From assembly GCF_032583975.1 (NCBI RefSeq), contig NZ_JAWHTF010000008.1: DNA of 64,000 bases; one strand, given 5' to 3'. The notes under the pieces are model-generated. The model searched no databases. It was given only the letters and a program-made list of their open reading frames with translations, and was not told the origin of the DNA. This document shows positions 17,489 through 25,967 of the stretch, piece after piece (position 1 is the stretch's first letter; the number at the start of each line of letters is the position of its first letter). This DNA is from Gilvirhabdus luticola. Its GTDB lineage: Bacteria; Bacteroidota; Bacteroidia; Flavobacteriales; Flavobacteriaceae. The position numbers and the translations under genes were made by a program.

Positions 17489-18250
17489 TTAAAACACTAA
17501 TTCTTTATAAACAACCTCATCTGATATATTTTCTAAATTTCCTGGATATTCTTTTCCTCTTAATTTTGCAACGCTATGATATGTTAGCTCATCTACTGGA
17601 TACGGTTTTATAAGCTCTTGAATTAATTTTTTGTCTATATCATCATTAATTGGATTTAACCAAACATCAGCAAGTTCTTCAAACAGAATAAGTGGCATCC
17701 TTGGGCCTTTAAGCTTCGGATTATTATGAATTTTTGCCATCATTGAATTACCTTCAGTGGTAACAATAGAAAAAGAATTGACAATGCCTCCAAATTCAGT
17801 TTCCCAATCATTCCACAAACCAGCTAAAATCATTGGTTTGCCATCTTTTCTATAAATATAGAATGGATAAGTACTACCATTATAATGGTGATGCTCATAA
17901 AACCCATCTATGTAGATTAAACATCTATGATGTTTTGCAGATTCTTTAAATGATGGTTTTTCAAATATGGTTTCGCCTCTAGCATTTAGAGTATTATTCC
18001 ATATTTTTTTCATGCCTTCTTCATCTCTAACCCAATGAGGAATTAGTCCCCATGTTGCAATTGTAGGAAAATAAGGAGAATCATCTGTATAAATCAGCAA
18101 ATCTGGATGACTAAAACCTGAAGAATGAAATAGTGGCAAATCTGTAAATGGTATAAGTTTCTCTTTAATCTCTTCTACTGCCTGAATATCTCCTCTTGCT
18201 TCTGCCCTTTTTAATTGAGATTCATATGTGGCTTTTATATCGTAACACAT
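17489..18250 (-). CDS. SRAP abasic-site protein (YedK/HMCES family)
   Basis: The 253-residue protein begins MCYDIKATY with the catalytic Cys2, which becomes the N-terminal nucleophile once Met1 is removed. Other family residues are in place: WGLIPHW, NTLNARGETIFEKPSF (Asn/Arg of the active site), RCLIYIDGFYEH (Glu) and MMAKIHNNP (His). SRAP proteins form thiazolidine cross-links with abasic sites in single-stranded DNA and shield them. No SOS box was sought in this phylum. It is cytoplasmic, lies 20 bp upstream of the DUF6265 gene and is not obviously in a DNA-repair cluster. Confidence 0.93.
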   Translation of the reverse strand: MCYDIKATYESQLKRAEARGDIQAVEEIKEKLIPFTDLPLFHSSGFSHPDLLIYTDDSPYFPTIATWGLIPHWVRDEEGMKKIWNNTLNARGETIFEKPSFKESAKHHRCLIYIDGFYEHHHYNGSTYPFYIYRKDGKPMILAGLWNDWETEFGGIVNSFSIVTTEGNSMMAKIHNNPKLKGPRMPLILFEELADVWLNPINDDIDKKLIQELIKPYPVDELTYHSVAKLRGKEYPGNLENISDEVVYKELVF

Positions 18251-18332
18251 ATTAAATTATTACCAAATCTTAATCCATTCTTCTTGTATATAATTCTGAT
18301 CTTTTTGTTTGCTTATAAGACTTCATTGAAAA

Positions 18333-19388
18333 TTAATTTTTAAGTGATTTCATATCGATGACAAATCGGTATTTTACATCACTTTTTAGCATACGCTCAT
18401 AAGCTTCGTTGATATTCTGTATATCAATAACTTCAATATCAGATGTAATGTTATGCTTACCACAGAAATCCAATAATTCCTGGGTTTCTGCTATACCTCC
18501 TATTAAAGAACCTGCAACAGCTTTACGTCCGAGTATCATTGGTACAGTGACGAGCATTGGATCTAAAGGTCCCAAATATCCTACAACTACCAAAGTACCA
18601 TTTGTGCTTAAAGTGTTTATGTAAGGATTTAAATCGTGTGCATAAGGAACAGTATCTATAATAACATCAAAATGCCCCGTCACACTTTCTAATTGGGCTT
18701 CATCTGTAGTGATAATAACCTGATCTGCACCTAGAGCTTTTGCATCTTCAATTTTACTTGTAGATCGTGAGAACAAAGTAACATTAGCACCTAAAGCATG
18801 AGCCAATTTGATGGCCATGTGCCCTAGACCACCAAGACCAACTACTGCCACTTTACTATTTTTGTCTACATTCCAATATCTTAAAGGTGACCAAACAGTA
18901 ATACCTGCACATAAAATAGGCGCAAGACCTGGCAGTTCTAGATTTTCCGGAACACTTAAAACAAATGCTTCATCTACTACAATAGTTTCAGAATAACCAC
19001 CATGAGTGGGTTCGTTTAAATGCTTATCAAAACCACCATAGGTGCCAACCCATCCTGGGCAATATTGTTCTAAATCATTCTTGCAATTTTTACAAGTTCT
19101 ACAGGAATCTACTAAACAACCCACTGCAACAATATCGCCAATATTGTGTTTGGTAACATTTACTCCTATTTGAGTAACTTTTCCAACGATTTCATGACCA
19201 GGAACAATCGGGTATACTGTCATTCCCCAGTCGTTACGAGCAAAATGCAAATCTGAATGGCAAACACCACAATATAAAATGTCTATTTCTATATCGTCTT
19301 TGGTAATTGCTCTTCTGTTGATATTTAATTGTTTTAAATCGGCTTCTGGAGCATCAGTTCCATAAGCTTTTACACTTTTTAATGCCAT
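18333..19388 (-). CDS. NAD(P)-dependent zinc alcohol dehydrogenase (YahK/CAD type)
   Basis: This 351-residue MDR enzyme has the catalytic zinc site CGVCHSDLH (about 41-49) and GHEIVG (about 64-69), the structural zinc loop CRTCKNCKNDLEQYC (about 94-108), and the nucleotide fold VAVVGLGGLGHMAIKLA (about 175-191). It matches the cinnamyl/YahK-type aldehyde reductases, which use NADPH to reduce broad aldehydes. GDIVAVGCLVDSCRTC is also family-like. A possible role is aldehyde detoxification. It lies 115 bp downstream of the M13 peptidase and 82 bp upstream of the SRAP gene. No regulatory site is evident. Confidence 0.92.
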   Translation of the reverse strand: MALKSVKAYGTDAPEADLKQLNINRRAITKDDIEIDILYCGVCHSDLHFARNDWGMTVYPIVPGHEIVGKVTQIGVNVTKHNIGDIVAVGCLVDSCRTCKNCKNDLEQYCPGWVGTYGGFDKHLNEPTHGGYSETIVVDEAFVLSVPENLELPGLAPILCAGITVWSPLRYWNVDKNSKVAVVGLGGLGHMAIKLAHALGANVTLFSRSTSKIEDAKALGADQVIITTDEAQLESVTGHFDVIIDTVPYAHDLNPYINTLSTNGTLVVVGYLGPLDPMLVTVPMILGRKAVAGSLIGGIAETQELLDFCGKHNITSDIEVIDIQNINEAYERMLKSDVKYRFVIDMKSLKN

Positions 19389-19503
19389 GTTTTTTTAGTA
19401 TTTATGTTTAACAAATGGTTATACCAAAATCAAGTATGTCTATCTGTAAAAATGAGGAAATTAAAGTTACTAAATTTTTAGTTAGCTTTTTACTACCATT
19501 GCG

Positions 19504-21513
19504 TTACCAAATCTTAATCCGTTTTTCTTCTGATTTATAATTCTTGTCTCCAGGTTGAACATCAAACGCCTCATAGAACGGTGTAAAGTTCATTAACGGA
19601 CCATTAACGCGCCATTCTGCAGGAGAATGTGGATCTGTAGCTACATAGTTGCGTTGAAACTCATCACGTACTTTAACACGCCAAATACGAGCAATGGATA
19701 AAAAGAAACGCTGATCTGGTGTAAAACCTCCAATCTTGGTAGTATCTTGACCTTGTTCTGTCATTTTAAACGCATCATAAGCAATGGCAATACCTCCATT
19801 GTCTGCTGTGTTTTCACCAACTGTCATGGCACCTTTTAAGTGTACACTATCTAAAACTGTAAATTGATCATATTGATCAATGATCTGTTGTGTTCTAGCT
19901 TTAAACTTTTCATAATCTTCTTCTGTCCACCAGTTATTTACATTGCCATTACCGTCGTATTGCGCACCTTGATCATCAAAAGCGTGGGTTAACTCATGAC
20001 CAATGACCATACCGATACCACCATAATTAACAGCGTCGTCTGCATAAAAATCAAAATATGGCGATTGTAATATTCCAGCAGGAAAAACAATCTCGTTCGC
20101 TGATGGATTATAATATGCAGTTACCGTTGATGGTGTAGTAAACCATTCTTCTTTATTTGGTGGTTTGTTTAATTGGTTAAGTTGATAATTAAACTCATTT
20201 TTGTTTAAAGCTACTACATTTTCAAAAAATTGGTCTCTTAGAATTGTGACATTGTATTCTTTCCAAACATCTGGATAACCTATTTTTTTGGTAATGGTGT
20301 ACAATTTTTCTTTAGCTTTTAGTTTTGTGCTATCGCTCATCCAATCCAGTTTATCAATTCTGTTTTCAAAGGCTTTTTGAAGGTTATCTACAAGCTCTAA
20401 AGCTCTCTTTTTAGCATCTTCGTTAAAATAACGTTTAACATATAATTGACCCAACGCAAAACCCAATTGGCCATCTACCCTTCGCGCCATGCGTTGTTTA
20501 CGAGATTTTTGAACAGACTGGCCTGATAATACTTTAGAATACTGAAATGCTGTATCCTGAAAAGGTTGACTTAAAATATTGGCATAGTTACTAATAGTAT
20601 GTGCCTTTAAATAGTCTTTCCAGTCTTCTAAAGAAACAGATTTGAGCATAGCATCCAATTTTTCATAATATGCTGGTTGTCTGACATTGATAGAATCTGC
20701 CTCTGCACCTAAATTTAATAATAAGTTTCCCCAACCTATATTTGGTTGATTATCATTGAGTTCAGATATTGCCATTTTATGATAGTTTTCTTTTACAACT
20801 CTCCGTTCAGTTCTAGTCTTATGAGATGTAGCCAGTTCTTTTTCGATGTTATAAACTGTATTGGCCAAGTTGGAGCTGTTCTCTTGATTGACAAGATCAA
20901 ATAATTTACTTAAATAGTTTATATATGCATCTTGAATAGCCAAAGAAATTGAATCGGTTCTGAAATAATAATCGCGATCTGGCAGGCCAATTCCGGTCTG
21001 GACTGCATGCGCAATATTAATACTGCTATTTTGGTCGTCTGCATCTACATACACGGCAATAATTGAACCACCGTTTTCCTTGAGTTGTTCGGTTACAAAA
21101 GTCATTATTCCAGAAACATCCTTAATGGTTTCAATATTTTTTAAAATAGGTTCTATAGGTTTAAATCCACGTCTATTAATGCTTACTGTATCCATTCCAG
21201 ATGCATAGAAGTCTCCTATTTTCTGTTCAATACTTCCTACAGGATGTTCTTGACGAGACACTTCTTCTAAAATACTTTGCAATAACTTTTGTTGAGGAAT
21301 ATTTAAGTATCTGTAAGAGCCTACTCCTACCTGATCATCATCTATGACCGCAGTATCATACCAAGTTTTATTAACATGGCTGAAGAAGTTGTCGCCTGGC
21401 TTTATAGAGTTATCTATGCCATCAAAAATTACTTGTTTGTTATCGATAGGATTTTCTTTTTTGCAAGAAAAAAGGATTAAAATAAAGAGCGGGAAATAAA
21501 AAATGTTTTTCAT
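19504..21513 (-). CDS. M13-family metallopeptidase lipoprotein
   Basis: The 669-residue protein has a lipoprotein signal (MKNIFYFPLFILILFSCKK) and the M13 neprilysin-type zinc site VIGHELTHAFDDQG (HExxH). GENTADNGG supplies the third zinc ligand Glu, and NEIVFPAGILQSP precedes it. PD_M13-family proteins are ectopeptidases that cleave short peptides. Here it is expected to be lipid-anchored in the periplasm or outer membrane. The length is normal and no key residue is missing. It is followed by the ADH gene after 115 bp; the upstream 600 bp contain no complete gene but do contain a coding-like remnant. Confidence 0.94.
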   Translation of the reverse strand: MKNIFYFPLFILILFSCKKENPIDNKQVIFDGIDNSIKPGDNFFSHVNKTWYDTAVIDDDQVGVGSYRYLNIPQQKLLQSILEEVSRQEHPVGSIEQKIGDFYASGMDTVSINRRGFKPIEPILKNIETIKDVSGIMTFVTEQLKENGGSIIAVYVDADDQNSSINIAHAVQTGIGLPDRDYYFRTDSISLAIQDAYINYLSKLFDLVNQENSSNLANTVYNIEKELATSHKTRTERRVVKENYHKMAISELNDNQPNIGWGNLLLNLGAEADSINVRQPAYYEKLDAMLKSVSLEDWKDYLKAHTISNYANILSQPFQDTAFQYSKVLSGQSVQKSRKQRMARRVDGQLGFALGQLYVKRYFNEDAKKRALELVDNLQKAFENRIDKLDWMSDSTKLKAKEKLYTITKKIGYPDVWKEYNVTILRDQFFENVVALNKNEFNYQLNQLNKPPNKEEWFTTPSTVTAYYNPSANEIVFPAGILQSPYFDFYADDAVNYGGIGMVIGHELTHAFDDQGAQYDGNGNVNNWWTEEDYEKFKARTQQIIDQYDQFTVLDSVHLKGAMTVGENTADNGGIAIAYDAFKMTEQGQDTTKIGGFTPDQRFFLSIARIWRVKVRDEFQRNYVATDPHSPAEWRVNGPLMNFTPFYEAFDVQPGDKNYKSEEKRIKIW

Positions 21514-21569
21514 AAATTAAAAGTCGTTTTAACAAAGATATATAATTTTTATGTCTGCTTTTGTCCTAA

Positions 21570-21782
21570 CTAGTACATAAAAAATGCAACCAAAATGAAC
21601 CTTTTGAATTATATTATAAAAACACTTCTTATAAACAACCTTTTAAACTTCTCAATAAAAAAGACTTTAGGATTCATGGAAACATACAGTTTACTATTGA
21701 ACCACGTTGTACTTCAGAGTTTATAACTTTTAGTATTATATCAAAAGATGGTAACCTAGACGTTATTATAGATGGTTGTTAA
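21570..21782 (+). pseudogene. Coding-like remnant without a start codon
   Basis: A 70-codon open frame runs from just after a TAA (21567-21569) to a TAA at 21780-21782 with no usable start. Its second half (DFRIHGNIQFTIEPRCTSEF then ITFSIISKDGNLDVIIDGC) has the alternating beta-strand pattern of a real domain. An alternative 42-codon frame starting ATG at 21595 also exists but reads less protein-like. I recognise no family, so this is either the 3' end of a lost gene or a chance frame. Confidence 0.3.
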
Positions 21783-21796
21783 CTTTTAATTGTAAG

Positions 21797-21817
21797 GGTC
21801 TATTGTAACAATAGACC
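21797..21817. repeat. Perfect 9-bp inverted repeat
   Basis: GGTCTATTG and CAATAGACC flank a TAA loop. There is no T tract, so it is a hairpin or an operator-like palindrome rather than a terminator. Confidence 0.5.
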
Positions 21818-22008
21818 ATCTTCACGGTAGGTGATTTCAGTTACTTTAAAAGACCTTAAATGCATAACCTATTTGGTTTCTTAAATTGGTTTATTGCACC
21901 CATAAAAAACAAAAATAATTAACAGAAAAATTATAAAATTTTTAGTTGGGTTTTTCATAAAAAGTAATATTCAGCACTAAAAATTGAGATAAATTAGCGT
22001 ATTCTTTT

Positions 22009-22068
22009 ATGTTTAAAAAGATAAGATCAAATATTGAAAAGATTGAGAAAGAAGCATCCAGAAACTAG
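22009..22068 (+). CDS. Possible 19-residue small protein
   Basis: ATG to TAG encodes MFKKIRSNIEKIEKEASRN, a highly charged amphipathic helix. It is immediately followed by the hairpin at 22067-22102. It is too short to judge by codon use, and the promoter is not clear. It may be a chance frame. Confidence 0.22.
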   Translation: MFKKIRSNIEKIEKEASRN

Positions 22069-22102
22069 AAAATGACACAAAGTAAACCTTGTATCATTTT
22101 CT
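22067..22102 (-). terminator. Hairpin downstream of the EF-G2 gene group
   Basis: Arms 22067-22082 and 22088-22102 pair imperfectly (GAAAATGA-ACAA against TTGT-TCATTTTC). On the minus strand it follows the stop of the 138-aa gene and could terminate the EF-G2 operon. Confidence 0.5.
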
Positions 22103-22133
22103 TAACAAACCTTTTGTTCAATATTTGAAGACG

Positions 22134-22550
22134 CTATTTCTTTAATTTAATTATCGCATCACTGACCAAATCTCCAAAGACTTTTTTATGCTTTTCAAAT
22201 TGCTCTTGATTTAAAATTTGTTTTACCTTGTTATTGGATTTAACTTCCAATTTCAGTAATTTTTCTTCCATTTCTTCAGCGGAAAGATCTTTGTCTTTGT
22301 CATTTACTCGTTTCATATCGAAGACAAAATCGGTAATAATTCGATTATACTTTTCTCTGTTCTTTTCAGACAGACCCATTTTGTTTGCTTGGTTATAAAA
22401 TGACATTTGAATACTGTCTTTCTCATTCGGCGTATAAATTTCAACTTTGTTTTTTTCTCTTTCCAGTTGTTTTTGAGTCAAGTCTTGACTGGCAATTGGA
22501 TTACTGATAAATAATGTAAATGCGACTATTAATAAAAATGATGTTTTCAT
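22134..22550 (-). CDS. Exported helical protein of unknown function
   Basis: A 138-residue exported protein with signal MKTSFLLIVAFTLFISNPIAS. The mature part is almost entirely charged helix (SAEEMEEKLLKLEVKSNNKV and KQILNQEQFEKHKKVFGDL). The layout of a helical core ending in a LNQEQFEKHKKV-type segment resembles the Spy/CpxP LTXXQ periplasmic chaperone fold, but I do not see a full LTxxQ pair. It is probably periplasmic. It follows the DUF4251 gene after 18 bp on the same strand, in the EF-G2 group. Function is not assigned. Confidence 0.75.
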   Translation of the reverse strand: MKTSFLLIVAFTLFISNPIASQDLTQKQLEREKNKVEIYTPNEKDSIQMSFYNQANKMGLSEKNREKYNRIITDFVFDMKRVNDKDKDLSAEEMEEKLLKLEVKSNNKVKQILNQEQFEKHKKVFGDLVSDAIIKLKK

Positions 22551-22568
22551 TCTATTATTCTTTCTTTG

Positions 22569-23075
22569 CTATTTTTTTGAGAGTTTTCCATCATAAGTAA
22601 TGCTGTTTCTATTACTGCTGATTATGTATAAAGAGGTATTTCCACTGGGATATACTGTCAAGGTAAGTGAGAACTTCTCCGAACCTTCAGAGGCATTGGC
22701 TTTAATGACGATCCGTTTCTTTTTATCCACTTTTTTGACTTCATATTTGGAGAGATCGCAATTAAAATTTATACCAGCATCACCACCATAACTAGCAACT
22801 TGAGCGACTCCAAAATATGGTAAATCTGCCTCTGCTTTTGTGCCATCCACCCTTAAATAATTGGGATTACCAATTAGATTAATCCTCCTTCCTTTTTGAG
22901 TCGTTGCCCAATTCCCAACAAATTCAAACGCTTTTGAATCTATTATGGTTTGAATATGCCTATATTCTTTAAGCTCGTTTGCTTCTTTTTCATCTTTTTT
23001 TTCAGCCTTTGATTGTGCGTTAATGACTTGAGCACTAAAAATTAGTACAAGGCAAATAAACAATCTGCTTTTCAT
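22569..23075 (-). CDS. DUF4251 exported protein
   Basis: I set the start at 23075 because MKSRLFICLVLIFSAQVINAQ is a clean signal peptide; an upstream in-frame Met at 23120 would overlap the previous gene. The roughly 168-residue protein shows the DUF4251 pattern: AFEFVGNWATTQKGRRINL, PNYLRVDGTKAEADLPYFG, and VASYGGDAGINFNCDLSKYE, followed by a beta-rich C-terminus. The family is restricted to Bacteroidota, exported, and without known function. It lies downstream of the 127-aa coiled-coil gene and 18 bp upstream of the Spy-like gene. Confidence 0.88.
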   Translation of the reverse strand: MKSRLFICLVLIFSAQVINAQSKAEKKDEKEANELKEYRHIQTIIDSKAFEFVGNWATTQKGRRINLIGNPNYLRVDGTKAEADLPYFGVAQVASYGGDAGINFNCDLSKYEVKKVDKKKRIVIKANASEGSEKFSLTLTVYPSGNTSLYIISSNRNSITYDGKLSKK

Positions 23076-23103
23076 AATTATATAATCTATTTGAATAAAT
23101 TGT

Positions 23104-23487
23104 TTATAACCAACGTGCAAAGAAATCCATCATTTCTTCTTTAAGATCATAATGCATCTTTATATAATGACGCATATCATCTTTAAGAGGACGTTGTTCT
23201 TGTATAAGGCGACCATCAATGTTTTCATTATAGTCTGCAATCAATAAATTATTCATTTTTCGCTTGCAACGATGCATTAATTTTGAAATTTCGTTTCTTT
23301 CAATCATGATACGATTTTGAAAATTTTCAATCTTCTTTGTCGCGCGTTTATCATATTCTCTGGCTGCTATTTCTTCTAATTTTTCTTCAAACGTATCCAT
23401 TTCATTAAAATGAAAACGTAATTCTCTTTTCCAAGTTTCTAAATTGAACTTTAAATCGCTTAAATAAGATACTTTAGTTGCTAACAT
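23104..23487 (-). CDS. Uncharacterised coiled-coil protein next to EF-G2
   Basis: A 127-residue cytoplasmic-looking protein with no signal peptide or membrane segment. It is almost wholly helical and strongly charged: WKRELRFHFNEMDTFEEKLEE, split as WKRELRFHFNEM and DTFEEKLEEIAA, plus RIMIERNEISKLMHRCKRKM and a terminal EEMMDFFARWL. It starts 11 bp after the EF-G2 stop codon, so it is almost certainly co-transcribed with it. I cannot assign a family. A function in translation or as an EF-G2 partner is only an inference from position. Confidence 0.75.
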   Translation of the reverse strand: MLATKVSYLSDLKFNLETWKRELRFHFNEMDTFEEKLEEIAAREYDKRATKKIENFQNRIMIERNEISKLMHRCKRKMNNLLIADYNENIDGRLIQEQRPLKDDMRHYIKMHYDLKEEMMDFFARWL

Positions 23488-23498
23488 GTTATTTAAAT

Positions 23499-25604
23499 TT
23501 AATTATTACTTACTAATTGGTCTTGAACATTTTTTGGTACGGACTCATAAGATGAAAATACCGAACTAAAGGTTGCCCTTCCTTGTGTTATTGAGCGTAA
23601 ATCTGTTGAATATCCATACAATTCTGCTGCAGGAGTTTGAGATTTAAGTATTTGATAATTACCTGTACTTTCAATGCCTAAAATGATAGAACGTCTGGAT
23701 TGCAAATCGGTCATGACATTACCAACCATATCCTCTGGTACTTTTACAACAAGTTCTTGAGTTGGCTCTAATAATTTTGGATTGGCATTTAGAAATGCTT
23801 CTTTAAATGCGTGAGCTCCAGCTATTTTGAAAGAAATATCGTTAGAGTCTACTGCATGCATTTTACCATCATAAACCATAACTCTTACATCTCTTATATA
23901 AGAATTTGTTAATGGTCCAGATTCCATAACTTCTAGAATACCTTTCATAATAGAAGGCAAATATCTTAAATCGATAACGCCACCAACTATACAATTGTAG
24001 AACACCAATTTTCCACCCCATGGAAGATCCAATTCTTCTTTTCCTCTTATATTAAATCCTTCAGGCTCTTCTATCCCTTCATGCCAAGGCTCTATTTTCA
24101 TGTGTACTTGAGCAAATTGTCCTGCACCTCCAGATTGTTTTTTGTGTCTGTAACTGGCATTTGCAGCCCTTTGAATTGTTTCTCGATAAGGAATTTTGGG
24201 TTTGTCGAATTTCGCTTCAACACCATATAAATTTCTTAAAGCCCAACTTATGGTGGCTAAATGAAGCTCTCCTTGACAGCCTACCAATAACTGTTTGGTT
24301 TCTTTAGAGTATTTGATTACAACTGTTGGATCCTGACTATGGATTTTCTTAAGTGCATCACTTAACTTTTCATCATCGGCTTTTTCAACTGGAGAAGTAG
24401 CCCTAGTTATGCGCGGTTCAGGATATTTAATAGGTTTGATGGTTACAGGAAAATTTTTAGAACTTAAAGTGTCACTAGTTTCAGTGGATTTAAGTTTTAA
24501 AGTTGCTCCTATATCTCCAACCGTTAATTTAGACACAGACTCTCTTTTTTCACCATCCATGATGAACAATTGATTGAGAATTTCTGTTTCTCCATTTCTA
24601 GAATTTACAAGCTTATCATTAACCTTAACTTCACCAGATTTTACTTTAAAAAAAGTAACTTGACCTAAATTGGGTTGATGAAACGTTTTAAATACAAACA
24701 ATGAAGTTGGCGAATCCTTTGAAGGTACAATCTCTTTGCCTTCAACACTTTGTATAGATTTTAAATCGGCTGTGGCTGGAACTACATTGTCTATAAAACC
24801 CATTAAGCGGCCTGTACCCATATCATTTAATGCTGAAATGCAAAACACTGGAAAAACTTCATGATTAAGCATACCAGCTTTGATACCTTTTCGCATTTCG
24901 TCTTCGTTGAGTGTTCCTTTTTCAAAAAATAATTCTAAAAGTTCTTCATCATTTTCTGCTGCTCTTTCTACCAATTCATTATGGAGGTCATTAGCAATTT
25001 CTAGCTGATCTTCAGGAATTGGTAATTTTTCTGGTTTGCCCCCTTCAGGTGAAAATTTATACATCTTCATCTTAAGAACATCAACAATGCATTGCGCTCC
25101 ATCAACTTTTAGAGGATATTGTATTTTTACTACATTATTTCCTACCAATTGAGATAAACTCTTATAACTCTCGTCGAAATTAGCTGTTGGGTGATCTATC
25201 TGATTGATGACAAAAAGGGTAGGTTTTTGAAATCTTTCTATATAACTCCATATAATTTCTGTTCCAATTTCAACGCCATGTCTTGCATTAATTACCGTAA
25301 CTATTGTATCTGCTACTCTTATTGAAGAAATGATCTCACCTATAAAATCATCCAGACCAGGAGTATCAATTATATTAATCTTATAATTACGCCATTCTGT
25401 GTGTAATGGTGTTGCAAAAACTGAAGTCTGTCTTTCTTTTTCTATGTCATGGAAATCGGAAACAGTATTTTTAGATTCTACTGTACCTCTTCTGTTAATT
25501 AAACCTGCTTCAAAAAGCATGGTTTCAGCAAATGTAGTTTTACCGCTGCCATGAGCACCCACAAAGACAACATTCTTAATATGCTTGTCGTCGTATACTT
25601 TCAT
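23499..25604 (-). CDS. EF-G-like translation factor (EF-G2), degenerate GTPase
   Basis: The 701-residue protein has the full EF-G layout: GTPase domain, domain II, III, a domain IV with the KKQSGGAGQFAQVHMKIEP region, and V. G1 is GAHGSGKT (16-23), but the GTPase is degenerate. Switch II reads DTPGLDDF (80-87), where canonical EF-G has DTPGHVDF, so the catalytic His is Leu. Switch I has KERQTSV instead of RGITI, and G4 is NQID rather than NKxD. EF-G2 proteins of Bacteroides are reported to promote translocation without GTP hydrolysis, which this sequence would fit. It heads the operon with three small downstream genes. Confidence 0.92.
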   Translation of the reverse strand: MKVYDDKHIKNVVFVGAHGSGKTTFAETMLFEAGLINRRGTVESKNTVSDFHDIEKERQTSVFATPLHTEWRNYKINIIDTPGLDDFIGEIISSIRVADTIVTVINARHGVEIGTEIIWSYIERFQKPTLFVINQIDHPTANFDESYKSLSQLVGNNVVKIQYPLKVDGAQCIVDVLKMKMYKFSPEGGKPEKLPIPEDQLEIANDLHNELVERAAENDEELLELFFEKGTLNEDEMRKGIKAGMLNHEVFPVFCISALNDMGTGRLMGFIDNVVPATADLKSIQSVEGKEIVPSKDSPTSLFVFKTFHQPNLGQVTFFKVKSGEVKVNDKLVNSRNGETEILNQLFIMDGEKRESVSKLTVGDIGATLKLKSTETSDTLSSKNFPVTIKPIKYPEPRITRATSPVEKADDEKLSDALKKIHSQDPTVVIKYSKETKQLLVGCQGELHLATISWALRNLYGVEAKFDKPKIPYRETIQRAANASYRHKKQSGGAGQFAQVHMKIEPWHEGIEEPEGFNIRGKEELDLPWGGKLVFYNCIVGGVIDLRYLPSIMKGILEVMESGPLTNSYIRDVRVMVYDGKMHAVDSNDISFKIAGAHAFKEAFLNANPKLLEPTQELVVKVPEDMVGNVMTDLQSRRSIILGIESTGNYQILKSQTPAAELYGYSTDLRSITQGRATFSSVFSSYESVPKNVQDQLVSNN

Positions 25605-25654
25605 TTATTTAATTTTTAGTTGAATGGAAAAACTACTTATAACATTAAAATAAA

Positions 25655-25681
25655 AAAACGCAACTTTTTGAGTTACGTTTT
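25655..25681 (-). promoter_or_regulatory. Terminator-like hairpin in the EF-G2 leader
   Basis: On the minus strand AAAACGTAACT pairs with AGTTGCGTTTT (one G-U), 11 bp with a 5-nt loop, followed by TTTTTTTA. It lies 51 bp upstream of the EF-G2 start codon, so it would terminate or attenuate transcripts entering from upstream rather than end EF-G2. Confidence 0.6.
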
Positions 25682-25912
25682 AAGTATACATTATATGTGA
25701 ATAGTAGATTTTCATAATCGATTAATTTCAAAATTTAAACCTGAAATCAGACTTCAATATACTAAATTTTTATGAATTTGAATTCTTATGACTGCTAAAA
25801 TTTAATTGATTACTTTTTTTATCCTTAATACTATGATACAGGTATTTTATTCAATTATAAATCCTGCATGTTGTTTTAAAAAATCCAGATAATAATTCAA
25901 GATAATTTTATA

Positions 25913-25948
25913 TTTGAAAGTAAAAAGAATAAAGTATTAATATCTTTG
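25913..25948 (+). promoter_or_regulatory. Promoter for the DUF3817-MscS pair
   Basis: TTTG (25913-25916) and TATCTTTG (25941-25948) match the -33 and -7 boxes of Bacteroidota promoters; the spacing of 24 nt is slightly long. The start codon at 25968 is 19 nt downstream. Confidence 0.6.
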
Positions 25949-25967
25949 CACTTTAAAAAAATAAAGA

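Larger units (their letters stand above)
21514..22133. other. Long gene-poor intergenic region
   Basis: This 620-bp gap holds the remnant at 21570-21782 and a perfect inverted repeat GGTCTATTG-TAA-CAATAGACC (21797-21817). It also holds a possible 19-codon ORF (22009-22068) and a nested inverted-repeat block (22027-22127). The M13 promoter must also lie here. I see no complete gene. Confidence 0.55.
25605..25967. other. Divergent intergenic region
   Basis: The 363 bp between EF-G2 and the divergent DUF3817 gene hold the hairpin at 25655-25681 and the plus-strand promoter at 25913-25948. I find no exact TAnnTTTG box for EF-G2 and no further gene. Confidence 0.5.
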
